A stretch of 64,000 nucleotides of DNA, from assembly GCA_947259405.1 (NCBI GenBank), contig CAMYLY010000005.1, positions 1 through 64,000 on the forward strand. The letters run 5' to 3'. The position numbers and the translations under genes were made by a program. The notes below the pieces were generated by a model. That model was given only the letters and a program-made list of their open reading frames with translations, did not search any database and was not told where the DNA came from. Shown here in pieces: positions 20,111-29,114 of this stretch (position 1 is its first letter; each line of letters opens with the position of its first letter). The stretch comes from an uncultured Gemmatimonadales bacterium. GTDB lineage: Bacteria > Gemmatimonadota > Gemmatimonadetes > Gemmatimonadales > GWC2-71-9.

Positions 20111-20617
20111 ATGCAACACATCACACCGATCACGGTCGCACTCACGGTCTGCCTCTCCCTTGTTGCCCCGGTGCCCCTGCGCGCGCAAGCTGGGCTCGCC
20201 GACCTCGCCTTCATGACCGGATGCTGGACCGGTCAGATTGGCGAGGACGGCACGATAACCATCGAGGAGCACTACACGGCACCCTCGGCCAATGTCATGC
20301 TCGGGACGACGCGATATCTCCGCGACGGCGCGGCAATCCAGTTCGAGTTCTCACTTCTCCAAGCGGATTCGAGCGGGATCACACTCTTGCCGTATCCGCG
20401 GGGTGTTCCATCCACTGACGGTTTCCGCCTGACGTCCGTTGAGGCGTCGAGCGACGGCAAGTACACGGCACTGTTCGAGGCGCCAGAGCACGACTTTCCA
20501 AAGCGAATCGCGTACCAAGGAGACTCCAGGTTTCTGCAGGCGACGATCGACGGCGGGCCGGGAACGAACGCGCAGACCTGGCGTATGACCCCAGCCCAGT
20601 GCGTGGAGGCGCGGTGA
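20111..20617 (+). CDS. Secreted DUF6265 family protein
   Basis: 168 residues with a signal peptide ending at LRAQAG. The mature part opens with LADLAFMTGCWTGQ, then ITIEEHYTAPSANVMLGTTRYLRDGAA and FEAPEHDFPKRIAYQ, the spaced blocks characteristic of DUF6265. Function unknown; the fold is expected to be a small beta-barrel. Its stop overlaps the start of the M23 peptidase gene (GTGA, 20614-20617). Confidence 0.75.
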   Translation: MQHITPITVALTVCLSLVAPVPLRAQAGLADLAFMTGCWTGQIGEDGTITIEEHYTAPSANVMLGTTRYLRDGAAIQFEFSLLQADSSGITLLPYPRGVPSTDGFRLTSVEASSDGKYTALFEAPEHDFPKRIAYQGDSRFLQATIDGGPGTNAQTWRMTPAQCVEAR

Positions 20618-21522
20618 AAAACCTCGGATCGATCGCGATGCTCATCGGCCTCAGCCCGGCCACTCTCCTCGGGCAGAATGGCGACGGTGCGGTCGTCCTA
20701 TGGACCCCAGAGAAACCGATCCGCGGGGGAATTGTCCAGGTCGTGGTCCGACCGACGCGCGTGGACGGTGATGGACCAGCCAGGATCACCGGAACCCTCG
20801 CGGGTCAGCCGCTGCATTTCGAACGTGATGCCGCTGGTGGGTTCCGTTCGCTCGGCGGCATTCCAGTGGGGACATCAGGGAGCATTCCGGTCACTGTCGA
20901 GATTGCGCTGACCGCAGACAGCTCGATACACCATTTCACTCGCATCCCCGTGGACTCGGGCATGTTCGGTGTCGAGGCCTTGAGTGTCGATCCACGATAC
21001 TCCGCAGCGCCGGATTCCGCGCTCCAGGCTCGGATCAGCCGTGAGAGCGCCGCCGCGGTGCGAGTGTATCGGGGAGCCCACAACGCTCCGCGTCGCTGGC
21101 AGGGCCCGTTCGCCCGGCCATTGCCGGGACGAATCACGAGCCCGTTCGGGAAAGGCCGTGTCTTCAATGGTGAGCTGCGAAGCCGTCACTCCGGGACGGA
21201 CTTCGACGGCGAATCTGGAGACACGATTCGGGTCGTCAATTCCGGGGTAGTAGCACTGACCGGGAGCTTCTACTACGCCGGCAACGTCGTCTACGTGGAT
21301 CACGGTGGTGGGCTCGTGACCGTGTACATGCACATGAGCGAGATCACCGTCAATGTCGGTGACACGGTAGCGACTGGTGATGTGTTGGGACTGGTCGGGG
21401 CGACGGGCCGCGTGACTGGTCCTCACCTGCACCTGCAGGCCAAGTACGGCACGGTCACCGTCAACGCGCTCGATCTGTTCGAGATCGATGCCCGACTCTT
21501 CCGAGGCGCAGGGCAGCGCTAG
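20614..21522 (+). CDS. Secreted M23 (LytM) metallopeptidase
   Basis: 302 residues from GTG 20614, overlapping the stop before it by 4 nt with GGAG upstream. A signal peptide precedes an N-terminal beta-sheet domain, then the LytM domain with zinc ligands in RHSGTDF (about 196-202) and HLHLQ (about 275-279), plus the typical GNVVYVDHGGGLVTVYMHMSE and GDVLGLVGATGRVTGPHL blocks. It probably hydrolyses peptidoglycan cross-links or acts as a regulator of such enzymes. All three zinc ligands are visible, so it can be active. Confidence 0.9.
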   Translation: MKNLGSIAMLIGLSPATLLGQNGDGAVVLWTPEKPIRGGIVQVVVRPTRVDGDGPARITGTLAGQPLHFERDAAGGFRSLGGIPVGTSGSIPVTVEIALTADSSIHHFTRIPVDSGMFGVEALSVDPRYSAAPDSALQARISRESAAAVRVYRGAHNAPRRWQGPFARPLPGRITSPFGKGRVFNGELRSRHSGTDFDGESGDTIRVVNSGVVALTGSFYYAGNVVYVDHGGGLVTVYMHMSEITVNVGDTVATGDVLGLVGATGRVTGPHLHLQAKYGTVTVNALDLFEIDARLFRGAGQR

Positions 21523-21540
21523 GACCTGACACCCCCGCAA

Positions 21541-22233
21541 CTACCGACCCGCCACCTCCCGCAACACCGGCGCCAACGCACGCCACACTGTCTCGGCAAT
21601 CACGACATGGCCCGCCACCGTCGGATGAATCCCGTCTTCCTGGTTCATCGACGGTTCGCCACCAACGCCTTCCAGCAGGAACGGGATCAACACCGTGCCG
21701 TGCCGCTCAGCCAGCACCGCAAACGCGTCGCGAAACTCGACCGTATAGCGAGGCCCAAGGTCGGGCGGTGCTTGCATACCAGCGATGATCACGCGGGCGT
21801 CAGGATGCGCGGCGCGCGTACGGCGGACGATTTCGTCGAGGTTGTCCGTCAATTGCTCGATACCCAAACCCCGCAGCCCGTCGTTCGCGCCCAACTCCAG
21901 CACCATCACCGCGACAGAATCACGAAGCAGCCAATCCACGCGCCGGAGTCCACCTGCCGAGGTCTCGCCGCTCACACCAGCGTTGACAACGCGGAACACC
22001 CAACCCGCCGAATCGATCTTCGATTGAAGCAGAGCCGGAAAGGCAGAATCGGGATCGACACCCAATCCAGCCGTCAGACTCGTCCCGAGGAATACCACCG
22101 CCGGTCCCGTCGTCACCGAGGAACCGCTGGCAATCGCATCACCCGGCGCGTCGTCTCCCGAAGACGACGGTGGGGCGTCCGCACCGCACGCGGCCAGCAG
22201 GGCCACAGCTGAGAGCCGGTATATCTTCCGCAT
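21541..22233 (-). CDS. GDSL arylesterase/lysophospholipase, TesA-like lipoprotein
   Basis: 230 residues from ATG 22233 (or the adjacent ATG 22236). The lipobox LLAACG follows MRKIYRL directly, which fixes the start there. Block I is VFLGTSLTAGLG with catalytic Ser (GTSL in place of GDSL), block II VVNAGVSGETSAGG, block III ELGANDGLRG, block V EDGIHPTVAGH with Asp and His. Same family as E. coli TesA. It is divergent from a ybbA/ybbP pair, the same arrangement as in E. coli. The lipoprotein anchor differs from the soluble TesA of enterobacteria. Confidence 0.88.
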   Translation of the reverse strand: MRKIYRLSAVALLAACGADAPPSSSGDDAPGDAIASGSSVTTGPAVVFLGTSLTAGLGVDPDSAFPALLQSKIDSAGWVFRVVNAGVSGETSAGGLRRVDWLLRDSVAVMVLELGANDGLRGLGIEQLTDNLDEIVRRTRAAHPDARVIIAGMQAPPDLGPRYTVEFRDAFAVLAERHGTVLIPFLLEGVGGEPSMNQEDGIHPTVAGHVVIAETVWRALAPVLREVAGR

Positions 22234-22234
22234 C

Positions 22235-22927
22235 ATGATGATCGTCGCACGCAATCTCGGACAAACATACACGAGCGGTAACCGCGAGCTCCCGGTCCTG
22301 GCTGACATTGACCTCACCATCGAACATGAAGGGTTCGTGGCCATTATCGGCCCGTCGGGCAGTGGGAAGACAACGCTGCTGGGACTCTTGGCCGGGCTGG
22401 ACACACCGACATCAGGACACGTGCAGATCGACGGCGTGGAACTGGGCACGCTCACGGAGGACGAGCGCGCGCGGCTGCGTGCGACGTCGATCGGGTTCGT
22501 GTTTCAGACGTTCCAGTTGATTCCGACGCTGACGGCCCTCGAGAACGTGCTTGTGCCCGTCGAATTGTCCGATGGCCGATCACACCGGAGTATCGTCACC
22601 CGCGCGACGTCGCTGCTAGAGCGGGTCGGCCTCGGCGACCGGCTGCATCATTATCCAGCACAGCTCTCGGGTGGCGAGCAACAGCGCGTGGCGTTGGCGC
22701 GGGCATTTGCCAATGAACCGAAGATCCTCTTCGCCGACGAGCCGACCGGCAATCTTGATGCGACCACTGGCCGTGGGATCATCGACCTGCTCGTCGAGTT
22801 GAACGAGGAACGCCGCACGACACTCGTCCTGGTCACACACGATCCCGCGCTCGCCGACCGCGCCCGGCGCGTGATCACGCTAGGAGCAGGTCGCATCACC
22901 TCAGACAGCGCTGCGACGGCGACGTGA
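22235..22927 (+). CDS. ybbA: ABC transporter ATPase YbbA/LolD-like
   Basis: 230 residues from ATG 22235 or 22238. Walker A is [10 protein letters not shown]-loop [13 protein letters not shown], signature [14 protein letters not shown], Walker [14 protein letters not shown]-loop VTHD. MacB/LolD-type ATPases work with FtsX-like permeases, and such a permease overlaps downstream (GTGA). The start codon overlaps that of the divergent esterase, which leaves no room for any promoter between them. The ybbA name follows conserved order with tesA and ybbP rather than a proven function. Confidence 0.92.
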   Translation: MMIVARNLGQTYTSGNRELPVLADIDLTIEHEGFVAIIGPSGSGKTTLLGLLAGLDTPTSGHVQIDGVELGTLTEDERARLRATSIGFVFQTFQLIPTLTALENVLVPVELSDGRSHRSIVTRATSLLERVGLGDRLHHYPAQLSGGEQQRVALARAFANEPKILFADEPTGNLDATTGRGIIDLLVELNEERRTTLVLVTHDPALADRARRVITLGAGRITSDSAATAT

Positions 22928-25461
22928 ACGCGCGGTTCGTGTGGCGCATGGTAGCGCGCGAGAGCCGCGGCACGCGGCGGCGCCTGATCCTCTACGTCGG
23001 TGCCATTGCGCTCGGCGTGACCGCCCTGGTCGCGATCAACTCGTTTCGGGCCGACGTCGCGATTTCGATCCACGATCAATCTCGCACCCTGCTTGGCGCT
23101 GATCTCGAGATTCGGTCGCGGCGGCCCCTCCCCGACTCGGTCTCGGCACTCATCGATTCCATGGTCGCATCAGGCGACCGCGTGGCCACCGCCATCTCCC
23201 TTGGCTCCATGGTCTACGCGGATCGCACGGGTGCTTCGCGACTCGCACAGGTTCGTGCCATCCGCGGCGAGTACCCGTTCTACGGGAAGATCGCAACGAC
23301 GCCCACGGATGCGTGGGCTCGGCTCACCTCGGGAGCGCACGCCGTCGTCGACCCGACATTGCTCGTGTACCTCGGAGCCCACATCGGCGACACCCTGGTC
23401 ATCGGCGAATCGCAGTTCGAGGTCGTCGGAACGCTGCAACGCGTGCCCGGCGACATCGCGCTCCAGGCGGCGCTCGGACCGCGGGTATACGTGCCCGCTC
23501 GCTTCATCGAGGGCACATCGCTGCTCCGCTTTGGGAGCCGCGCGCAATACGCCGCGTACCTCGCCCTCCAGGATCCCGAGGACCTGCAACCCTTCCTCAA
23601 TGCGTACAACGCGCGGTTCGAGGATTGGGAGGTGGCGTACGATACGGTGGCCGAGCGCGAGGAAGATTTCACCATGATTCTCGATCGGCTCTCCCGTTTT
23701 CTCGGATTAGTCGGTCTCATGGCCTTGCTGCTCGGAGGTACCGGGATTGCGAGCGCCGTCCACGTCTACGTGCGAGAGAAGATCCCTACGGTTGCGACCC
23801 TCCGATGCCTTGGCGCTACGGCGAGGCAAGCCAGCGCCGTCTATCTAGTCCAAGCCACTATGATGGGCCTCGGAGGCGCGGCGGTGGGCGCGGGGTTGGG
23901 TCTCGCGATCCAGAGGTGGCTCCCAGCGGTGTTGCGGGGCTTCCTGCCCGTTTCCGTCACGCCGCACTTCCACGGCGCGTTCGTCCTGACGGGCGTAGCC
24001 GTCGGCTCTTGGACGGCGTTGGCGTTCGCCGCCCTTCCGCTGCTGGCCATTCGTCGCGTGTCGCCCCTTCGAGCCCTCCGGGCAGACCACGAGCCAACCG
24101 GCCGCGACCCGTTTCGATGGCTGGTCATGTTCGTCCTGGCAATGACGGTGGTTGGGTCGGGAATCTGGCAAGCGCCAACGAAGATCGAGGGGATTCTGTT
24201 TGGTGCGGGGATCGCTGTGACTGGGGGCGCGTTGTGGGCGGCCGCAAAGCTCATCACGTGGGGCACCCGCCGGTTCTTCCCCTCCTCAGCGACATACGTG
24301 GTTCGCCAGGGGATCTCCAATCTCTTTCGACCGCACAACCAAACAGTTGCCGTGACCGTCTCGATTGGATTCGGGCTCTTTCTCCTCGGATCGATCGACC
24401 TCGTGCGCCGCAACATCATGGTGCAATTCGAGATCGAGGGCGGTGGTAGCGCACCCAACGTCGTGGCCTTCGACGTGCAGGCAGACCAGCAGCAAGGTGT
24501 TGTCGACATCTTCAACCGCTACGAGATACCCCCTCGCGCGGTGACCCCGCTCGTCGCCGCGCGCGTGGCGGCGATCAACGACGTGACCGTTGACGCGCTG
24601 CTGCACGACAGCGTAACGGTCCGAAGTCGGTGGCCGTTGCGGCGTGAATACCGTCACACGTATCGCGATACCGTTGTCGAGACCGAACAACTCGTTGCCG
24701 GCGACTGGTGGAACGGCGTGCCGAGGGCGCCAGGCGAGCCCGCCCGGATCTCCGTCGAAGAGGACATCGCGCGCGAATTACACCTCGAGATTGGCGATCG
24801 AGTCACGTGGAACATCCAGGGCATCGAGGTCGAATCTCAAGTCGCGAACATCCGCACCGTCGATTGGGCCCGGTTCTCGCTCAACTTCTTCGTCGTATTC
24901 GAATCCGGAGCACTCGAGGATACGCCGCAGACCGTGGTCGTCACCGCTCGCATCCCCGACGATACGATCCGCGGGCTCGTGCAACGGGACATCGTGCGAG
25001 CATTCCCGAACGTGTCGATTCTCGACGTTTCGGTCATCATGCAGGCGCTCGACGCCATTCTCAGTAGTGCGACGACCGCGGTCCGGTTCGTGGCCATGTT
25101 CAGTTTACTGTGCGGATTCGTCGTATTGGTTGGTGCGGTGGCCACGTCGAGGTATCAACGCCTCCGCGAAAGCGTCTTGCTGCGGACGCTCGGGGCGCAG
25201 GCCCGGCAGATCCGTCGCATTATCTTCGTGGAATATGCAGCGCTGGGGTTGCTGGCATCTGTCACGGGAGCCGGCCTAGCGATCGTGGCATCGTGGGGTC
25301 TCAGCCGGTTCTTCCTCGAGGTCCCGTTCCGCGTTGCGCCGGTCGCGGTGAGCATGTTGGTCGGCGGCGCGACGTTGATCACGGTTGCGGTTGGCGTTCT
25401 TGGGAGCCTGAGCGTCGTGACCCGGCCGCCCCTCGCCGTATTGCGCGAGTTGCCGGAATGA
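22924..25461 (+). CDS. ybbP: ABC transporter permease YbbP (FtsX-like)
   Basis: 845 residues from GTG 22924 (GTGA overlap with ybbA). It has an N-terminal membrane helix, a periplasmic domain, three FtsX-type helices around residues 255-385, a further central membrane pair (about 395-450), a second periplasmic domain and three more C-terminal FtsX helices (VRFVAMFSLLCGFVVLVGAVATSRYQRL and after). Length agrees with E. coli YbbP (about 800). The substrate of the YbbA-YbbP pump is not settled. The blocks RESVLLRTLGAQARQIRRI and PTVATLRCLGATARQASAV are the paired coupling-helix regions facing the ATPase. Confidence 0.88.
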   Translation: MNARFVWRMVARESRGTRRRLILYVGAIALGVTALVAINSFRADVAISIHDQSRTLLGADLEIRSRRPLPDSVSALIDSMVASGDRVATAISLGSMVYADRTGASRLAQVRAIRGEYPFYGKIATTPTDAWARLTSGAHAVVDPTLLVYLGAHIGDTLVIGESQFEVVGTLQRVPGDIALQAALGPRVYVPARFIEGTSLLRFGSRAQYAAYLALQDPEDLQPFLNAYNARFEDWEVAYDTVAEREEDFTMILDRLSRFLGLVGLMALLLGGTGIASAVHVYVREKIPTVATLRCLGATARQASAVYLVQATMMGLGGAAVGAGLGLAIQRWLPAVLRGFLPVSVTPHFHGAFVLTGVAVGSWTALAFAALPLLAIRRVSPLRALRADHEPTGRDPFRWLVMFVLAMTVVGSGIWQAPTKIEGILFGAGIAVTGGALWAAAKLITWGTRRFFPSSATYVVRQGISNLFRPHNQTVAVTVSIGFGLFLLGSIDLVRRNIMVQFEIEGGGSAPNVVAFDVQADQQQGVVDIFNRYEIPPRAVTPLVAARVAAINDVTVDALLHDSVTVRSRWPLRREYRHTYRDTVVETEQLVAGDWWNGVPRAPGEPARISVEEDIARELHLEIGDRVTWNIQGIEVESQVANIRTVDWARFSLNFFVVFESGALEDTPQTVVVTARIPDDTIRGLVQRDIVRAFPNVSILDVSVIMQALDAILSSATTAVRFVAMFSLLCGFVVLVGAVATSRYQRLRESVLLRTLGAQARQIRRIIFVEYAALGLLASVTGAGLAIVASWGLSRFFLEVPFRVAPVAVSMLVGGATLITVAVGVLGSLSVVTRPPLAVLRELPE

Positions 25462-25504
25462 CGAGGGTGGCGTGCACGGGCGTACCCGTATTGATTAGCG
25501 GGAT

Positions 25505-25891
25505 ATGGCAGAGCCCAAAAAGCGCCTCGTCGTCGTTGGCGACCGCGTCCTGATCACGCCGGAGGAGGGCGAGGAGCGCACGAACGTCGGCCTCTACCTC
25601 CCCCCCACGGCCGTCGATCATCAAGCGGTGCAGAGTGGGCGCATCGTCGCCACGGGTCCGGGGCAGCCGCTCTCCGCTCCCACGGAAATCGATGACGAGC
25701 CATGGAAGCGCACGGCCTCCGGCGAACCTCGATACCTCCCCATGCAAGCCGACGTGGGTGACTATGCGTTGTTCTTCCGCAAGGCCGCGGTAGAAATCAC
25801 CTTCGAGGGCAAACAGTATCTAGTCGTTCCACAGGCAGCAATCCTGGTGCTCGTGCGCGCTGGCGACGTGATCGACGAACTCACGTCGTAG
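25505..25891 (+). CDS. GroES-like (Cpn10) protein with long insertion
   Basis: 128 residues. VVGDRVLITPEEGEERTNVGLYLPPTA, GRIVATGPG, VGDYALFFRKAAVEITFEGKQYLVVPQAAILVLV follow the order of Cpn10 (LGDRVLV...T.GGI.LP; G.VVAVG.G; VGD.VLF.KY.GTEVKLDGEEYLILRE.DILAIL). Usual Cpn10 is about 95 residues; an extra 25-30 residues (PLSAPTEIDDEPWKRTASGEPRYLPMQA) lie in the middle. groEL is not next to it, so it is probably a second Cpn10, not the main one. Confidence 0.8.
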   Translation: MAEPKKRLVVVGDRVLITPEEGEERTNVGLYLPPTAVDHQAVQSGRIVATGPGQPLSAPTEIDDEPWKRTASGEPRYLPMQADVGDYALFFRKAAVEITFEGKQYLVVPQAAILVLVRAGDVIDELTS

Positions 25892-25899
25892 CCGTCGTC

Positions 25900-26307
25900 G
25901 TGCCCACCATCGTCTTTCTCTGCGTCGCGAATTCAGCACGGAGCCAGATGGCCGAGGGGCTCGCACGCGCTTCAGCTCCCGACGGCTGGCGCATCTTCAG
26001 TGCGGGCTCGCGGCCCACGCGACTCAATCCCAACGCCGCCGATGCCCTGCGGGAACTGGGCATCGATCCCGAAGGCCACGAGTCAAAGGGGCTAGACGAC
26101 GTGCCGCTGGGAGACGCGGATTGGGTGATCACGCTCTGCGCTGAAGAGGAATGCCCAGTCGGGCACACGCGCGGCACCCGCCTCCATTGGCCGTTTCCGG
26201 ATCCTGCGGCAGCTGATCCGGACGATGCCCCCCAGCGGTTTCGGGAGGTCCGTGATCTCCTCCGCGCCCACGTGGACGCCTTTTGGCAGGAGCGCGAGGG
26301 CGGATGA
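25900..26307 (+). CDS. Low-molecular-weight protein tyrosine phosphatase / arsenate reductase family
   Basis: 135 residues from GTG 25900. The P-loop FLCVANSARSQMAEG and the aspartate loop VITLCAEEECPV are those of ArsC-type (thioredoxin-linked) arsenate reductases, which share the fold of LMW-PTPases. The cysteine after VITLC matches the second redox cysteine, and EEECPV holds a third one near it, as in ArsC. No other ars genes are present, so its substrate is undecided. It overlaps the next gene by 4 nt (ATGA, 26304-26307). Confidence 0.82.
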   Translation: MPTIVFLCVANSARSQMAEGLARASAPDGWRIFSAGSRPTRLNPNAADALRELGIDPEGHESKGLDDVPLGDADWVITLCAEEECPVGHTRGTRLHWPFPDPAAADPDDAPQRFREVRDLLRAHVDAFWQEREGG

Positions 26308-26519
26308 CTGTCTTCTTCCTCCTCCTGATCGTCGCCGCCGTGGCTGCCTGGTTGTTGCGTCCCCCGACCCATCGCCAGTCGATCGGTGAGGACGAGGCGG
26401 TCGACGATGTTGACGCCCTCGAGGCCGCGGAGCGCGAAGTGCGTGACCTCGATGTGCACGCGACGCCCGAGGACGCGAAGGAGGACATTCCTGACTGGGG
26501 CCCCGGAGCCCCGCGTTAG
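26304..26519 (+). CDS. Small single-pass membrane protein
   Basis: 71 residues from ATG 26304, coupled to the upstream gene. One N-terminal helix (TVFFLLLIVAAVAAWLLR) is followed by an acidic tail rich in Asp and Glu (EDEAVDDVDALEAAEREVRDLD). No family recognised. The stop TAG overlaps the stop of the convergent phosphorylase (TTAG, 26516-26519). Confidence 0.65.
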   Translation: MTVFFLLLIVAAVAAWLLRPPTHRQSIGEDEAVDDVDALEAAEREVRDLDVHATPEDAKEDIPDWGPGAPR

Positions 26520-27850
26520 CCGGACAAGACCTCGACGCCGTGGTCGGTTACGCGGTGGGAGATCAGTGGAGGTAACGGCGGAGGAGGGGTGTCTGAGACG
26601 GGCATGACCGCTTGCATCAAGCTTAGCACCCGCCGGGCCGACTCGGGATCGCGGGCATGGACTTCGGCCATCGCATCCCCGGTCGTCACCTGATCACCAG
26701 GTTTCACACGCAAGACGACTCCCACCGATGGATCGATCGTATCTTCGATGCGAGCCCTTCCCCCACCGAGTTCCGCTATGGCGCGGCCCACCGGCCGGGG
26801 GGCGATGGACGTGACATAGCCGTCGCTCGACGCCTCGACCGGAACGACGGCGCCGGCCCGCGGGAGGCGGTTCATATCCTCCACCACACGCGGGTCCCCA
26901 CCTTGAGCCTCGATGATGATCCGGAACGTCTCGAGCCCAGCCCCCGATTCAAGGGCACGTTCAAGTCTACGCCTCGCCGTCGCAGTGTCCGGTTCGATCT
27001 CGCCGAGCACGAGCATCTCGGCTCCGAGGGCCAACGTGACCTCCCGTACATCGGCGGGACCTTCTCCACGCAATATCGCGATGGCCTCCGCCGTCTCTAA
27101 TGCGTTTCCGCAGGCCATCCCTAACGGTCGATCCATCGCCGTGAGCAGTGCGACGGTCGGGCAGCCGCGCTCTTTCCCCAACCGAATCATCGTTCGTGCC
27201 AGGTCGAGACTCTCGTCGAGCTCCTGCAGAAATGCGCCCGGTCCCGTCTTGACGTCCAGCACGAGCCCGTTCAAGCCCTCTGCGAGCTTCTTTGACATGA
27301 TGGAAGTGGCGATGAGCGGAATCGACTCGACAGTGCCGGTGGCGTCGCGCAGGGCATAGAGCCTTCGATCGGCCGGCGCTATCTGTTCGGTCTGCCCGAA
27401 CAGGGCACATCCGATTCGCTCCACCTGCGCTGTGGCACGATCGAGCGTAAGGCTGGTTCGAAAGCCGGGGATAGCCTCGAGTTTGTCGAGGGTGCCACCG
27501 GTGTGCCCAAGGCCACGTCCGGACATCATGGGAACTGCAACGCCGACGCTCGCCACGAGGGGCGCCAGGACCAACGAAACCTTGTCTCCGACACCGCCGG
27601 TCGAATGTTTGTCGATCCTCGGTGGCACATCCGGGCCAAACTCCAGCCGCGCACCGGAACGGAGCATCGCATCGGTGAGCGCCCCGAGTTCAGAATCCTC
27701 CAACCCTTGGAACAGCACCGCCATGAGCATGGCGGACATTTGATAGTCCGGGACGGTTCCAGCGGCATAGGCACGGATGAGAGACGTCCATTCGGCCGGT
27801 TCGAGCGCCTGACCGTCACGCTTGCGTTGAATCAGTGGTGCGACGAACAT
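26516..27850 (-). CDS. Pyrimidine-nucleoside phosphorylase
   Basis: 444 residues. Glycine-rich phosphate-binding motif KHSTGGVGDKVSL (about 80-92), MMSGRGLGHTGGTLDKLE (about 108-125), and the C-terminal lipoyl-like domain (PSVGVVLRVKPGDQVTTGDAMAEVHARD) define the thymidine/pyrimidine-nucleoside phosphorylase family. It splits thymidine or uridine with phosphate to base and (deoxy)ribose-1-phosphate. I cannot tell DeoA from Pdp. Its start is only 30 nt from the divergent TPR gene, so the two promoters must be interleaved with coding sequence or one is leaderless. Confidence 0.93.
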   Translation of the reverse strand: MFVAPLIQRKRDGQALEPAEWTSLIRAYAAGTVPDYQMSAMLMAVLFQGLEDSELGALTDAMLRSGARLEFGPDVPPRIDKHSTGGVGDKVSLVLAPLVASVGVAVPMMSGRGLGHTGGTLDKLEAIPGFRTSLTLDRATAQVERIGCALFGQTEQIAPADRRLYALRDATGTVESIPLIATSIMSKKLAEGLNGLVLDVKTGPGAFLQELDESLDLARTMIRLGKERGCPTVALLTAMDRPLGMACGNALETAEAIAILRGEGPADVREVTLALGAEMLVLGEIEPDTATARRRLERALESGAGLETFRIIIEAQGGDPRVVEDMNRLPRAGAVVPVEASSDGYVTSIAPRPVGRAIAELGGGRARIEDTIDPSVGVVLRVKPGDQVTTGDAMAEVHARDPESARRVLSLMQAVMPVSDTPPPPLPPLISHRVTDHGVEVLSG

Positions 27851-27880
27851 TCCTCGTCCTTCCTTCGCGGACTTCTCTGC

Positions 27881-28672
27881 ATGCGACTCTGTCTGGCCCT
27901 CGTCTTCGCTGCGTCAACCGCCCATGCGCAAACCACTTCCGAACTTATCGCCCGGGGAGACTCTTTGTGGGAGGCCCTCCAGCCGGAGGCCTCACTCGGG
28001 CCATACGGCGATGTGGTGCGCACGGACCCGCAACTGGTGGAGGCGTGGTGGAAATACGCTCGCTCACAGGTCGACGTCGCGAAACAGCTCGAGGGTGACG
28101 ACTTCAGAGAGCGCCGCGATTCGATCTACGGGGTGGCTCGCGCGTACGCCCAGTCAGCGTTGAACTTCGCGCCGGACGACGCGGAAGCCCGTTTCGTCAT
28201 GGCACTCGTCTTGGGCCGCCAGTCCCTGACGCGGGGGGGGAGAGAGCGGGTGCAGTATGCCCGGGAGATCTACGAGGCCGCGGCAGGTGCGCTTGAGATC
28301 GACCCTGAGCATGCGGGCGCCTGGCACATCTTGGGAGCCTGGCATGCCGAGGTACGACGGCTCTCCGGCTTCACGCGCTTCCTTGCCAAGACACTGTTTG
28401 GTGCAGGGTTTCTCGGTCGGGCCGAGTGGGATTCGGCGGCCGTCTACCTGGAGCGAGCCGTCGCGCTCGAACCCGCCTACATATTCCACCGGTTGGAGTT
28501 GGCTGAGATCTACGTCGACATGGATCGTGTCGATGATGCGCTGGTCCAATTGGAAGCGATCGAGCCGCTAAACCCCGAAGGAGATGTCTTGGATCCAAGC
28601 TACAAGGCTCGGGCCGCGGCGATGTACCGCGAGCTGCGGTCGTCTCGGAACGGCCAGTCCGACGCCGGTTAG
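27881..28672 (+). CDS. Secreted TPR-repeat protein
   Basis: 263 residues from ATG 27881 with signal peptide ending AHAQ; a longer frame from 27503 reads into the divergent phosphorylase and is not coding. The helical repeats include WKYARSQVDVAKQ, AQSALNFAPDDAEARFVMALVLGRQ, AAGALEIDPEHAGAWHILGAWHAEV and LEIAPAY-like VALEPAYIFHRLELAEIYVD, in the spacing of TPRs as found in RMD-like proteins. A partner-binding protein in the periplasm is likely. The stop overlaps that of the convergent YtxH gene (TTAG, 28669-28672). Confidence 0.78.
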   Translation: MRLCLALVFAASTAHAQTTSELIARGDSLWEALQPEASLGPYGDVVRTDPQLVEAWWKYARSQVDVAKQLEGDDFRERRDSIYGVARAYAQSALNFAPDDAEARFVMALVLGRQSLTRGGRERVQYAREIYEAAAGALEIDPEHAGAWHILGAWHAEVRRLSGFTRFLAKTLFGAGFLGRAEWDSAAVYLERAVALEPAYIFHRLELAEIYVDMDRVDDALVQLEAIEPLNPEGDVLDPSYKARAAAMYRELRSSRNGQSDAG

Positions 28673-29019
28673 CGCCGGCTCCGGAGCCGCCGCCGAACGC
28701 GCCGGCGCCCCTTCTTCAATCGCCGTCCGGTTTCCTCGCGGACAGAATCAAAGCGGTCCCGTGCGTCTTCTTGAATGTCTTCGAACCGCGATCGTAGACG
28801 TCGGCGAGTCACTTCGCCTCGTTCCGGCGCCACGAGGATTGCCACGCCGGCGCCCAGTGCGGCTCCGATGAGCAGCCCCGTAACAAACCCGACCATCGTC
28901 CCGACGCTATGACCATCGAGTTCGTCTATTTCATCAAGGTCGTCGAGTTCTTCGTCGAACTCGTCTTCGAGCTCTTCGTCGTCGCCATCGACGAGTTCGA
29001 GGTCCTTGTCCCGCACCAT
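28669..29019 (-). CDS. YtxH domain protein
   Basis: 116 residues. An N-terminal acidic stretch (residues 9-36, almost all Asp, Glu and Leu) is followed by the glycine-rich membrane segment VGFVTGLLIGAALGAGVAILVAPERGEVTRRRL, the signature of YtxH, and a C-terminal basic tail of about fifteen Arg and Lys. The extreme charge split (acidic head, basic tail) is striking. YtxH proteins are linked to general stress responses, but a mechanism is unknown. Confidence 0.8.
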   Translation of the reverse strand: MVRDKDLELVDGDDEELEDEFDEELDDLDEIDELDGHSVGTMVGFVTGLLIGAALGAGVAILVAPERGEVTRRRLRSRFEDIQEDARDRFDSVREETGRRLKKGRRRVRRRLRSRR

Positions 29020-29114
29020 TGTTCGCTCCCAGCTTGGGTGAATCCACCGCTTCCCTGCATTGTAGCCTCACCGCGTGCCTTGACGGTAGGCCCACGGACC
29101 ACAAACATTCGGCC

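Noticed and set aside
25900-26307. Arsenic resistance operon
   Set aside because: Only one ArsC-like/LMW phosphatase gene is present, with no arsenite pump or ArsR beside it.
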